Assembly (NCBI RefSeq): GCF_008124865.1
Contig: NZ_VNHY01000005.1
Span: 1 to 64,000 of the forward strand
DNA: 64,000 bases
Reading direction: 5' to 3'
DNA from: Fodinibius salinus
GTDB lineage: Bacteria; Bacteroidota; Rhodothermia; Balneolales; Balneolaceae
Positions 44,691 to 53,940 of the stretch are shown here, in pieces (position 1 is the first letter of the stretch; each line of letters opens with the position of its first letter). A program made the translations under genes and the position numbers. The notes below the pieces were generated by a model. It was not told the origin of the DNA, did not search any database, and saw only the letters and a list, made by a program, of their open reading frames with translations.

Positions 44691-46220
44691 CTATTCCACA
44701 TCAAACTCAATACCCTGTGCCAGCGGCATTTCGTCACTCCAGTTAATAGTGTTTGTTTGTCGGCGCATATAGGCTTTCCAGGCATCTGATCCTGATTCAC
44801 GCCCACCTCCGGTTTCCTTTTCACCGCCAAAGGCTCCTCCAATTTCAGCGCCACTGGTACCCACATTGATGTTAGCAATACCGCAATCGGAACCGCGGGC
44901 GCTCAAGAAAGTTTCGGCCTCTCGCATATTCAGCGTGAACATCGATGAGCTGAGTCCCTGTTTAACGCCATTATGTTTGGCAATGGCTTCGTCAAGCTCA
45001 TTGTATTTGATGAGGTACAGAATAGGAGCAAAGGTTTCTTCTTGTACGATATCGAAGTCGTTTTCGGCTTTGACAATGGCGGGACGTACGTAGTGACCAC
45101 CGTCCAGCTGTTTTTTGTCTAATTTTTGGCCACCGTAAACAATCTCTCCGCCGGCTTCTTGCACTTCTTGCAGGGCACGCTGCATACTATTGGCAGCCTG
45201 TTCATCAATAAGTGGACCTACCAGCGTGTCTTCATCCATAGGATTTCCAATATTGACATCTTCATAAATTTCTACCAGCCGATCCTTAAGCTCGTCAAAT
45301 ACTTCTTCATGAACAATAAGGCGGCGTGTGGAGGTACACCGTTGTCCACAGGTGCCTACTGATCCAAAAACAGTAGCACGGGCAGCCATTTCCAGATCTG
45401 CATCTTTGGATACAATAATGGCATTATTTCCGCCCAGCTCTAGGATGGTTTTACCGAGTCGCGCACCTACTGTCTTAGCTACTTCTTTACCCATCCGGGT
45501 AGAGCCGGTTGCAGAAATCAGAGGAAGACGCTCATCCTCCGTCATCCATTGTCCGACTTCTCGTCCACCGGTAATTAAATTAAAAATGCCCTCGGGCAGG
45601 TCATTGCGTTTTAGGACTTTCCCAATAATGTTTTGGACAGCAATTCCGCACAGCGGGGTCTTTTCAGATCCTTTCCAGACCATCACATTTCCACAAATGG
45701 CGGAAATCATTGCATTCCAGCTATAGACAGCTACGGGAAAGTTAAAGGCTGAGATAATACCGGTAATTCCCAGCGGATGCCATTGCTCATACATACGGTG
45801 CTCAGGACGTTCAGACTGCATGGTTTTTCCGTAAAGCATGCGTGATTGACCTACGGCAAAATCGCAGATATCAATCATCTCTTGTACTTCTCCAAGCCCT
45901 TCTTGGTAAATTTTGCCCATTTCATAAGTTACCAATCGGCCGAGATCCTCCTTGTGTTCACGCAGCTCAAGTCCGATTTGCCGCACAATTTCACCGCGTT
46001 TGGGAGCAGGCACCATACGCCATTCTTTAAAGGCTTCTTGCGCCGTTTCTATCACCTGATCATATTCTTCACGCGTAGTTACTGTAGTGTCGGCAATGGG
46101 CGAACCGTCCACCGGGGTATGGCTGGTAATTGTTTGTTGACTACCGTCTCCTAAAAATTGTTGCCCGGTACTGGTACCATGATTTGTGTCTTCAATCCCT
46201 AATTTCTTGAGAAAATCCAT
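44691..46220 (-). CDS. ALDH7-type aldehyde dehydrogenase (piperideine-6-carboxylate/aminoadipate semialdehyde)
   Basis: NAD-dependent aldehyde dehydrogenase of 509 residues, closest in pattern to ALDH7/AmaB (antiquitin), which oxidises aminoadipate semialdehyde in lysine breakdown and is also tied to osmolyte or aldehyde detoxification. Visible: ELGGNNAIIV with catalytic Glu (about 258), GTCGQRCTSTRR with catalytic Cys (about 292), and the ALDH7-specific SGAEIGGAFGGEK and GGGRESGSDAWK near the C terminus. No other lysine-degradation gene is nearby, so the physiological substrate is uncertain. Confidence 0.85.
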   Translation of the reverse strand: MDFLKKLGIEDTNHGTSTGQQFLGDGSQQTITSHTPVDGSPIADTTVTTREEYDQVIETAQEAFKEWRMVPAPKRGEIVRQIGLELREHKEDLGRLVTYEMGKIYQEGLGEVQEMIDICDFAVGQSRMLYGKTMQSERPEHRMYEQWHPLGITGIISAFNFPVAVYSWNAMISAICGNVMVWKGSEKTPLCGIAVQNIIGKVLKRNDLPEGIFNLITGGREVGQWMTEDERLPLISATGSTRMGKEVAKTVGARLGKTILELGGNNAIIVSKDADLEMAARATVFGSVGTCGQRCTSTRRLIVHEEVFDELKDRLVEIYEDVNIGNPMDEDTLVGPLIDEQAANSMQRALQEVQEAGGEIVYGGQKLDKKQLDGGHYVRPAIVKAENDFDIVQEETFAPILYLIKYNELDEAIAKHNGVKQGLSSSMFTLNMREAETFLSARGSDCGIANINVGTSGAEIGGAFGGEKETGGGRESGSDAWKAYMRRQTNTINWSDEMPLAQGIEFDVE

Positions 46221-46370
46221 AATATTGAGCTGCAGTTTTTCTTTAAATTAATACTGCACAAGATAAGGATTGTTTTTAAGTTTTGAAGCAATAATAGTAA
46301 GCATTTGGTATTGCAAATGTAGGACAACGTACATTGCATAGTACATAATCTTGAATAAGATATTTATTTG

Positions 46371-47168
46371 ATGAAACCCACTTCTGTCTCCAATCGCCAG
46401 TCAACGCTGCTTCGTAAACTCAACAAGAAAAAATATCGTCACAAAGAGAAGCTTTTTTTAATTGAAGGGGATCGCGCTGTACAGCAGGTGATAACCAATA
46501 GCGCTATATCAGTGAGAGCATTATTTTTTGATGAGAACCAACAGTACTGGAGAGACGAACGATGGGCAGAAGCAGCGCAGCAAGTAGATGTTTCTGTGAT
46601 GGATGAGGCCTTATTTGCCGAAGTATCGGATACCGATAATCCACAGGGAGTATTGGCTATTTGTGAAATGCCTCAAGAAACAACAATTACAGACCTTCAG
46701 TCCCAAAAGGGGATTATATTAGCCCTCGATGCCCTGCAAGATCCCGGAAATTTGGGTACCATTATTCGCACTGCTTCATGGTTTGGTGCTACTGGAATAC
46801 TTTCGGGTAAAGGGACGGTTGACTTATTTAATCCCAAGGTTGTACGTGCCACTGCCGGAGCCACCGGCAGTGTACCACATTTGAATGGAAATCTTTCTGC
46901 GTTGCTTAAGGAGCTGCAAAAAGAGGGTTGGCCTGTTTTCATGTTGGATACCGGAGAGGGAGCAGAATCCCTATCTGATATTGCATCTGTTGATAAAGCT
47001 ATAATTGTAGTCGGGAATGAGGCGCATGGTATCCAGGCAGACTTGCAAGCGGTACCCCTTCGCCGTATCCGTATTGCTCCACCGCAAAAAAATGTACAGG
47101 TAGAAAGTTTAAATGCCGCTATCGCAACCTCTATTGCACTGTATGAGCTGACAGCAACATTGAAATAG
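46371..47168 (+). CDS. TrmH/SpoU-family RNA 2'-O-methyltransferase
   Basis: A 265-residue SPOUT methyltransferase. An N-terminal substrate-binding (L30e-like) part, with KYRHKEKLFLIEGDRAV, precedes the knotted domain. The three TrmH motifs are present: LQDPGNLGTIIRTASWFGA, IVVGNEAHGI and VQVESLNAAIATSIALYE. It probably acts on rRNA (RlmB/TsnR-like). The start is set at ATG 46371; an in-frame TTG precedes it by one codon. An in-frame coding-like stretch follows its stop codon. Confidence 0.88.
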   Translation: MKPTSVSNRQSTLLRKLNKKKYRHKEKLFLIEGDRAVQQVITNSAISVRALFFDENQQYWRDERWAEAAQQVDVSVMDEALFAEVSDTDNPQGVLAICEMPQETTITDLQSQKGIILALDALQDPGNLGTIIRTASWFGATGILSGKGTVDLFNPKVVRATAGATGSVPHLNGNLSALLKELQKEGWPVFMLDTGEGAESLSDIASVDKAIIVVGNEAHGIQADLQAVPLRRIRIAPPQKNVQVESLNAAIATSIALYELTATLK

Positions 47169-47348
47169 ATAAAAGAGATTATTTTCACCGGTGATATTTA
47201 TCAGATCGACACATCCTATCTGAATACCCAGAGTAACGGACTGTCATTTTTGGTGGATCGCATGCATGACAATGATCTGTATGCACATATTAACCTTGAA
47301 AAGGGAGAACGTTCCGAACTTGCAAACCTGGCCAGCAAGTTGTTGTGA
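47169..47348 (+). pseudogene. Possible gene remnant after the TrmH stop
   Basis: The frame of the TrmH gene stays open for about 59 more codons after its TAG, with normal codon use and no ATG near the beginning. The translated stretch contains [33 protein letters not shown] and a terminal [10 protein letters not shown] helix. That is reminiscent of the cupin part of AraC-type regulators, but too short to assign. The remaining ~110 bp to the next gene hold nothing recognisable. Confidence 0.3.
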
Positions 47349-47460
47349 GGTTAGATATAAATTGGATTACAATAGTATCAGCAGATGCTCGGACGCTTTG
47401 GAATAGCCTTAAAATGCACATTGTCAGATAACAAAGCTTGCACTGGTAAATGAAATGTAC

Positions 47461-48693
47461 TTAGCTGCCACCAATATCCTGAGCTGCGATCCATCCGGTA
47501 GTCCAGGCAGATTGAAAATTATAGCCGCCGGTAATACCGTCAATATTCAGGATTTCGCCGGCAAAATAGAGGTTAGACAGTTTTTTACTTTCCATAGTGC
47601 CCATATTTATTTCGTCTAATGGAACTCCTCCGCTGGTAACAAATTCTTCTTTGTAGGTTGTTTTGCCCTCTATTTCGTAGCTGGCATTTGTCAGCTGATG
47701 GGCCAGATCGTGGATTTGTTTATTTGAAAGTTCAGCCCACCGGCGGTTCTCTGAGATATCAGCTAGTTCCAAAAACCGTGTCCATAGTCTCTTGGGAATA
47801 GTAAATTGGTCTTGTTTGGCAGCGGTCTTCTTTGCGTTGTATTTCCTCAGTTCATCTAATTGGTGGCGTACTTCCTGTTCGTTTTGGGGATACAACCAAT
47901 TGACCTGAATGGTGAATTGATAGTCTTGTTCATGCAGGTATCGCGCGGCCCAGGCGGATGTCTTGAGTACGGCCGGTGCGCTGAATCCCCAGTGTGTAAT
48001 TAGAATAGGGCCGGTATGTGAAAAGGAAGTGCCTTCAATTTCGACCGAACAATCTGCTACTGAGATACCGGAAAGGTCTTCAAAAATAGGATTTTTAAAA
48101 TTGAAGGTGAACAGCGATGGTACAGGTTCAACAATAGAATGGCCCAGATCTTTGAGCCATCGGTAATGCTTTAACCTGTTCGATCCGCCGGTAGCAACTA
48201 CGACTGCATCAAATAATTTGGATCCGTTATTACGAATTTCAAGCTTGTACCGGCCGGTATCATTCTGCTTAATAGAGTCAATTCGGCTTCGTAGGTTGAT
48301 TTTTACATTGTTCCTTTTTGCTTCGTCATGTAAGCAATTAATAATAGTAGCCGAATCATCGGTGGTAGGAAACATGCGTCCGTCGGATTCTGTCTTGAGC
48401 TCCACGTTTCGTTCTTCAAACCAGCGCACGGTATCTTTGGGCTGAAACTGTTCAAAGGCCCAGCGGAGTGCTTTGGAGCCTCTGGGATAGGCTTTAGCCA
48501 TTACTTCGGGATCAAAGCACTGGTGGGTAACATTACAGCGGCCGCCACCCGAGATGCGAACTTTAGAGAGCGGCTCTCGACTTTTTTCAAAAATGGTAAC
48601 ATCCAGACTGGAATTAAGCCGGGCGGTATTTACGGCGGCAAAAAATCCAGCAGCACCGCCACCTATGACTGCGATTTTGTTAGATTCGGACAT
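47461..48693 (-). CDS. YhiN/HI0933-family flavoprotein
   Basis: A 410-residue NAD(P)/FAD-dependent oxidoreductase-like protein. It has an N-terminal GGGAAGFFAAV nucleotide fold, the family-specific RISGGGRCNVTH motif, a middle insertion, and a C-terminal FAGEILNIDGITGGYNFQSAW flavin segment (given as two parts, ~378-400). The physiological reaction of the family is not established. It starts 6 nt after murI, so the two are co-transcribed. Confidence 0.88.
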   Translation of the reverse strand: MSESNKIAVIGGGAAGFFAAVNTARLNSSLDVTIFEKSREPLSKVRISGGGRCNVTHQCFDPEVMAKAYPRGSKALRWAFEQFQPKDTVRWFEERNVELKTESDGRMFPTTDDSATIINCLHDEAKRNNVKINLRSRIDSIKQNDTGRYKLEIRNNGSKLFDAVVVATGGSNRLKHYRWLKDLGHSIVEPVPSLFTFNFKNPIFEDLSGISVADCSVEIEGTSFSHTGPILITHWGFSAPAVLKTSAWAARYLHEQDYQFTIQVNWLYPQNEQEVRHQLDELRKYNAKKTAAKQDQFTIPKRLWTRFLELADISENRRWAELSNKQIHDLAHQLTNASYEIEGKTTYKEEFVTSGGVPLDEINMGTMESKKLSNLYFAGEILNIDGITGGYNFQSAWTTGWIAAQDIGGS

Positions 48694-48699
48694 GATAAC

Positions 48700-49521
48700 T
48701 TATAATTCAATGAACTTAGATGTTATCTCATTGCCCCAGAAGAAATTGGCATGTTCATCAAAATCATCGGTGGAATCGGTAGTAAGAAATTGTCGGTTAC
48801 CACCTGTAGAGCACATTTCGGCTATTTCAGGATGCCGTTCCAAATAGTCCGCGAGGCTTTGGGCGACAATTTTACCTTGGCTCAGAATGGTAATATCATC
48901 TGGTGTGAACTGCTTTATTTTTTTAATGAGCAATGGGTAGTGGGTGCAGGCTAATAACAACGTATCGATTTGCTCTGATTGAGATAAGATTCTGTCTATA
49001 TGTTGCTTTATAAAATAGTCAGCACCTTTGCTGTCATACTCTTTATTTTCCACCAGTGGTACCCACATGGGGCAAGCCTCTTGATAAACTTCTAAGTCGG
49101 GAAATTGATTACGGATTTCCATCACATACGATTCTGAATTGACGGTGCCGTTTGTCCCGAGCACCCCCACGTGACCGGTTTTCGAGTGTTCGCCAATAAC
49201 TTCGGCGGTAGGACGAATAACGCCCAGTACCCTTCGTTTGAGATCTATTTCAGGCAAATCTTTCTGCTGGATCGTACGGAGGGCTTTAGCTGAAGCTGTA
49301 TTGCATGCCAATATTACCAAGTGACAATTTTGAGAAAAAAGATATTTAACACATTCCAGCGTATAGTTATAAATGGTTTCGAAGGAACGGCTCCCATAGG
49401 GAGATCGGGCATTATCGCCGAGATACAAATAGTCATACTGCGGCAGTTCGTCAACAATGTCTCTCATCACTGTTAGTCCACCGTAGCCGGAGTCAAAAAT
49501 GCCAATAGGTGTTAATTTCAT
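48700..49521 (-). CDS. murI: Glutamate racemase
   Basis: Cytosolic cofactor-free racemase that supplies D-glutamate for peptidoglycan. The 273 residues contain IFDSGYGGLTV, LGDNARSPYGSR, the first catalytic Cys in LACNTASA and the second in LLACTHYPLL, plus the His that follows. It forms a two-gene unit with the YhiN-type flavoprotein. Gap 49522-49752 downstream of the LTD gene holds nothing firm. Confidence 0.96.
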   Translation of the reverse strand: MKLTPIGIFDSGYGGLTVMRDIVDELPQYDYLYLGDNARSPYGSRSFETIYNYTLECVKYLFSQNCHLVILACNTASAKALRTIQQKDLPEIDLKRRVLGVIRPTAEVIGEHSKTGHVGVLGTNGTVNSESYVMEIRNQFPDLEVYQEACPMWVPLVENKEYDSKGADYFIKQHIDRILSQSEQIDTLLLACTHYPLLIKKIKQFTPDDITILSQGKIVAQSLADYLERHPEIAEMCSTGGNRQFLTTDSTDDFDEHANFFWGNEITSKFIEL

Positions 49522-49752
49522 AAAGTGATTAGGGATTAACGGCTATGAAGTTTGAAGTAAAAAAAGACTACGAATTCATAATTCCTAATTATAGAGTTCA
49601 AATAAAAAATATAGCAGCTAAATTTTACCAGTCTTTCGGTTGAGAAGTATGATGAAGAAAGTACGCAAAATACCTTTAGATATTCTCCGAGAGGTGTATG
49701 GATTGACACCATTTAGAAAAGCCTTAAACTGATTTAATTGAATCGCAAAACT

Positions 49753-52700
49753 TTAATTTAGCGGACGGGCCAGAACAACAGGTTTTTTGAAGGCTTTATC
49801 TTTACCGCTTGCGCTGTCAAAGGCTTCAAAAACAACAATATAGATACCAATACGGTTACGCCCGCCATCATCTTTGCGGCCATCCCAAATAAGCTGTCCC
49901 GAGAAACCGGCTTGCTTGCCGTCCGCCAGTTCTTTGACCAGACGCCCATATCGATCGTAGATACGTACCTTAATAAGATAATCTTGTTGGTCGAGCGTAT
50001 AGTTGATAAACAGGTTGTCTTTATCGCCGTTACCGTCTGGAGTAAAGGGATTGGGCGAAAAGCTAATACCGGTTTCAGCGGGTGGTTCAGATTGGGGCTG
50101 AAAAATAGAGTTTTCACTGTTTGGTGTTCCGCCTTTGGGATTAACACTTGATCCCCAATTTGTTTTATCATTGCTGGTCCCTTCAGGTGATATGCGTTCC
50201 AGGGCAATGCCGCGCGTGTCAATCAGGTTTGGGTTTTGCCACGATTCATCATAGAATACCGAATCGATATTAGCGCCTGTGCTGTCGGCAATGTAGATGG
50301 CATCGTCATTGGAAGCTAAGCTCAGTGTAGTGCGGTCAATGCGCATTAGAGAACGTTGCTCGGGGGTAGAGATATCAAAAAAGTTGGCAACATTACTTTG
50401 TTTAAAAGTGGTGGTTTTATCAGCATAGATAAGTACATGGCCACCGGCGGGGACCCATTTGGCATTACTGCTGACGGGCACGAGTTCACGAACAACGCCG
50501 TTTTCGTCGGGCTCATCATGGAGTACAAGCCCTTCTAGCGATACGGCTGATTCGCTTGCATTGCGCAATTCAATATATTCGCTTTGATCCGGTTGGTTAT
50601 CATCAGACTCATCCAGCGGATTATACATTATCTCGTTGATGACAATATTTTTTTGATTGGCCGAAATGGACTGGGCTATCGGAATTTCGGTGCTGTTGGT
50701 CGTATTACCGACAAAATCGGTTAGGTTTTGGATAGTGACCTTTGCAGCCGCGCCTGTTGATTTAGACTGTCCACCATCCAAAATAATGCTATTGGCATTA
50801 ACAGAATCATATTCAGCTACTTGCAATTTTTGTCCACCGGATTGAAAGCTTAGACTCTGTGTAAGTTGGATAAACTCGTTGAACTGTACTTTAATATTTC
50901 CACCGGGTAGTGTTTTTGAGAAGACCGCTTCGGGTGGTGTAGTGTCCGGTTGGAGGCTGGGATTTTCAACGCCGGCTGAGAATCCATTGTTAGCTGTACT
51001 GGTTTGCCAGTTTGAGGCATCGTTGGAAGCAGCACTGGGGTCTATTCGTTCCATGGATGTACCTTCCTGGCTACCGCCCCAGGTTGTGGCATAACGCAAC
51101 GAGTCTATAGATTCGCCATTAGAGTTTTTTAGTTGTACAATATCTCCGCTGGAGTTATTAAAAGCGGGGAATCCGCTTAGTTGTATAGCATTAGGGACAG
51201 AATTAGCAAAAACAGCATCTCCGGTAACAACAAGATACTCATTTGCTTTAAGCTGCGTATTTGCCGGAATGGAAGAAGTACTGCTGGCATCGCTTATGGT
51301 CCAGTTACTAAGATCAAAGTTCTTGTCGGTAGTATTGTAAAGTTCTACAAAATCAGCTGTTCCCTGATCATCGGGATTATATAACACCTCATTGATAACA
51401 ATATCGCGGGATAGTGCCTCATCAATTTTTAAGAAATCAAAGCTACGGGTGGCACCGGATAAAGTATTGCCAAATATATCAGAGATATTTGAAGCCGTAA
51501 CGTCGTATGATTCCCCATCGGTAAGCGGAGAACTTAGGACAAGTGTTACACTGTCGTCCTGCGCTGAAACAAGCTGAATTTTTCGGTTTGGCGTAATTTG
51601 ATAATTGCTGCTATTGGTAGCAGAAGAGGCCGTTATAGGTTCAGAAAAGCCCAGCCTGAGTGTTGTCTCATCCACAGCAAACAAATCCGTAAAAAAGGGT
51701 GGAGTATTATCAGAAGGGATTTCATTAGTAAGGCCCGGTGTGCCACCTAGGGAACTTGGAGAATCCCCCCAGTTGGCTTGCATGGTAGCTGGGGCTGTAT
51801 CAGAACGACGCTCCAAGGCAATATTTTCGCCGCCCCATTCGTCAGTATATCGTAACGAATCGGCCTGTGTACCACTGCTGGTATTGATTTGAACAACATC
51901 TCCGCCATTGTTAAAGCCTGCCAGCCCGCCCATGCTAACGTAGGCACGATTACCAAATTCGTTAAAAAGAGAAGAGGTATCAGCCGAAACTACCAAAAAA
52001 CTGTCAGGCCGGAGGGTGAGATTGGAGTATGATATTGTACTTGTGCCTCCGTCATCACCCAGCTCCCAATTTTGTAGATTCAAAAACTTGGAGGAGGTGT
52101 TTTTAAGTTCTATGTATTCTTGCCGCCCGGTGGGGGGATCGTATCTGAATTCATTAATAATCACATCGCCTTGTGCAAAAGCTCCAAAGATGACAAACGA
52201 AGTTGTGGTGTTGGCTGCAATGGTGTTACCGTTTTGGTCATCTACGTCATTTACGGTGACCGTATATTCATCGCTGGGGAAGTTCGTGCTTCCATAGTCA
52301 AGCCGTACGGTGGTAGTGTTTGGGAAGGTAACCGAAGAGGTGGAGGGGGTGCCGATACCGTTATCAATACTAAAATCGGAAGCATCTACGGTAGATTGGT
52401 TATAACCTCGATTGAACGTTACATCTACTTGGCTGCCGCTAACCGAAGCTTGGGTAACATCAAAAGGAGGGAGGTCAATTTTGAAGTCCATATAAAACTT
52501 GTCGGAGCGTGTTGATGTAAAATTTATACGAGGACCCAAATAAGAGGCATTAGTATGTGTATTATCGGTTCCTGAAATGTTGGTGTTATAAGGTCCTCCA
52601 TAGTTGTCAGAAACTTCCATCTGCCAGTTGCCGCTGCCATCACGATTTACACGCACAGTATATGTACCTCCGGACTGGACAACCGTGGTGCCCGTAAGTA

Positions 52701-53127
52701 CTGTGGCGGCTTCACTGCCACTGTCGTACCGCACAATCTTAAAGAAGTCATTGCCGCTTTCTCCAACCTGCACGGCATAGCCGTTGACTGCACCTTCGAG
52801 ATCAGCAATATCACTCATTAAAAATATCTCTGCTTGGTTCGATCCTGACGGTTCAAAGCCACGAAATTCAATATAAAATGTCCATGTTCCGTTTACATCG
52901 GTAGAAGGGGTTGTTAAATAAGCCGGACTTGTAGATGCATTTAGCTGAAGCAAAAAGTTAGGTGAATCGTCAACAACGGTAAATTCGCTGTCCTCGCCGC
53001 TCCAAGTAGGATTGTTTGTAAAATCCTCGTCCTCAAAACCGTCCTCAAAATTTGTTTGTGCGAAACTGTTGGCCGTTATGAAAAAAGCCGACAGTATTGT
53101 CACAAGAATCCGAATACTTTTTCTCAT
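49753..53127 (-). CDS. Secreted protein with three lamin-tail domains and FlgD-like C-terminus
   Basis: A 1124-residue exported protein (signal peptide ending in SFAQ). After an N-terminal jelly-roll-like region come a Big_5-type Ig unit and lamin-tail domains at about residues 320-440, 575-690 and 825-970. Each opens with an INE-(F/V/I) strand and a (Y/D)P turn and carries the EYIEL-type core; Ig-like units lie between. The last ~105 residues (NPFTPDGNGD, YDRYGRLVKEL, WDGRKDDGG) form a FlgD/CHU_C-like domain, as used for sorting or anchoring by the type IX pathway. It is probably a cell-surface or released protein. Its upstream region contains a structured RNA candidate with a terminator. 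Confidence 0.8.
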   Translation of the reverse strand: MRKSIRILVTILSAFFITANSFAQTNFEDGFEDEDFTNNPTWSGEDSEFTVVDDSPNFLLQLNASTSPAYLTTPSTDVNGTWTFYIEFRGFEPSGSNQAEIFLMSDIADLEGAVNGYAVQVGESGNDFFKIVRYDSGSEAATVLTGTTVVQSGGTYTVRVNRDGSGNWQMEVSDNYGGPYNTNISGTDNTHTNASYLGPRINFTSTRSDKFYMDFKIDLPPFDVTQASVSGSQVDVTFNRGYNQSTVDASDFSIDNGIGTPSTSSVTFPNTTTVRLDYGSTNFPSDEYTVTVNDVDDQNGNTIAANTTTSFVIFGAFAQGDVIINEFRYDPPTGRQEYIELKNTSSKFLNLQNWELGDDGGTSTISYSNLTLRPDSFLVVSADTSSLFNEFGNRAYVSMGGLAGFNNGGDVVQINTSSGTQADSLRYTDEWGGENIALERRSDTAPATMQANWGDSPSSLGGTPGLTNEIPSDNTPPFFTDLFAVDETTLRLGFSEPITASSATNSSNYQITPNRKIQLVSAQDDSVTLVLSSPLTDGESYDVTASNISDIFGNTLSGATRSFDFLKIDEALSRDIVINEVLYNPDDQGTADFVELYNTTDKNFDLSNWTISDASSTSSIPANTQLKANEYLVVTGDAVFANSVPNAIQLSGFPAFNNSSGDIVQLKNSNGESIDSLRYATTWGGSQEGTSMERIDPSAASNDASNWQTSTANNGFSAGVENPSLQPDTTPPEAVFSKTLPGGNIKVQFNEFIQLTQSLSFQSGGQKLQVAEYDSVNANSIILDGGQSKSTGAAAKVTIQNLTDFVGNTTNSTEIPIAQSISANQKNIVINEIMYNPLDESDDNQPDQSEYIELRNASESAVSLEGLVLHDEPDENGVVRELVPVSSNAKWVPAGGHVLIYADKTTTFKQSNVANFFDISTPEQRSLMRIDRTTLSLASNDDAIYIADSTGANIDSVFYDESWQNPNLIDTRGIALERISPEGTSNDKTNWGSSVNPKGGTPNSENSIFQPQSEPPAETGISFSPNPFTPDGNGDKDNLFINYTLDQQDYLIKVRIYDRYGRLVKELADGKQAGFSGQLIWDGRKDDGGRNRIGIYIVVFEAFDSASGKDKAFKKPVVLARPLN

Positions 53128-53197
53128 CTCCGCATATCAAATATTTAATTTATCTTAGGATAACAGAGGAGGGCGTGAATGGCAAAAAAAGTAACAT

Positions 53198-53233
53198 AAA
53201 AAAAGGGTGAAGTTGGATTCAACAACTTCACCC
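53198..53233 (-). terminator. Intrinsic terminator upstream of the LTD gene
   Basis: On the minus strand GGGTGAAGTTG pairs perfectly with CAACTTCACCC (11 bp, 7-nt loop), followed by seven T residues. It lies about 70 nt before the start codon of the LTD protein gene and just after the nested hairpin at 53251-53316, so it ends a short upstream transcript. Confidence 0.85.
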
Positions 53234-53320
53234 CGGAAGGACATTTGATATTGCTCTCTATTTCAACGGCTTAACGCATTTAAGCGTTTCTGTTAGTAAG
53301 ACCGTTGCGAGAGCAAATCC
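53198..53320 (-). ncRNA. Candidate structured leader RNA or small RNA
   Basis: On the minus strand a three-level nested hairpin is followed by an intrinsic terminator. Helix 1: TTGCTCTC/GAGAGCAA (53309-53316 with 53251-53258). Helix 2: CAACGG/CCGTTG (53302-53307 with 53264-53269). Helix 3: AACGC/GCGTT (53284-53288 with 53273-53277). All are perfect, with asymmetric internal loops between them. AAGGA before helix 1 can also pair with TCCTT after it. The pattern fits a riboswitch-like attenuator of the LTD gene or a ~120-nt sRNA. I do not recognise it as a known family. Confidence 0.45.
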
Positions 53321-53386
53321 TTACAAATTTTTTTGATTTTTTTATTATCATCGTTGGTAAATCTAATTCTTACCTAAAAAAGAAAA

Positions 53387-53782
53387 ATGAATATTGCTAA
53401 TAGTCCATCTATTCCTTTTACCATTCCTGATATTAATCATGGTTTAAAGCAGGCCAATGGATTGTTCAAATTGTGGAAGGGGGGATTGGAGCTAGAATTT
53501 GAAGAGAAGTTTCTGGGCGTTTTTGATACATCCGGTGTCCAAACTGTTCGAATCTCTTATGGTGACTTACAGGACATTAGATATGAAAAGGGATGGTTTA
53601 GCGACAATATTACGTTCGAAGGACATTCAATGAAAGTATTTGATGAAGTTCCGGGCACTGATATTGCTACTTGCACGCTTACCGTTAAAAAGAAGAACCG
53701 AAAGGAAGCACGTAATTTAATATCTCAAGCCCAGGTGCAGCTCTCAGAACGAAAGCTGGATCAACTGGATGAGGAGGATTAA
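53387..53782 (+). CDS. Hypothetical protein, PH-like
   Basis: A 131-residue cytosolic protein I do not recognise. A run of strands (LELEFEEKFLG, VQTVRISYGDL, DIRYEKGWFSDNITFEG, TCTLTVKKK) ends in a long helix, which resembles a bacterial PH or GRAM-like fold. No signal peptide or membrane helix is seen. It stands alone between divergent and convergent neighbours. The function is unknown. Confidence 0.6.
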   Translation: MNIANSPSIPFTIPDINHGLKQANGLFKLWKGGLELEFEEKFLGVFDTSGVQTVRISYGDLQDIRYEKGWFSDNITFEGHSMKVFDEVPGTDIATCTLTVKKKNRKEARNLISQAQVQLSERKLDQLDEED

Positions 53783-53940
53783 AACTATTTTTGGTAAGCC
53801 GTACTGAGTGTTAACTGGTAACCATTGACTAGCCATTATGAAGCTCAATAATTATTCTAACGAGTTTAGCGGTTGTATAAAGGATATTAGAGCCATTGTT
53901 TTAATACATGCTAAACCATCATTCAGGTATGCCAGATTTA

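Noticed and set aside
49649-49732. 27-codon frame (MMKKVRKIPLDILREVYG start) in the gap between murI and the LTD gene
   Set aside because: Plausible-looking but too short, on the strand opposite both neighbours, with no ribosome-binding site or conservation evidence.
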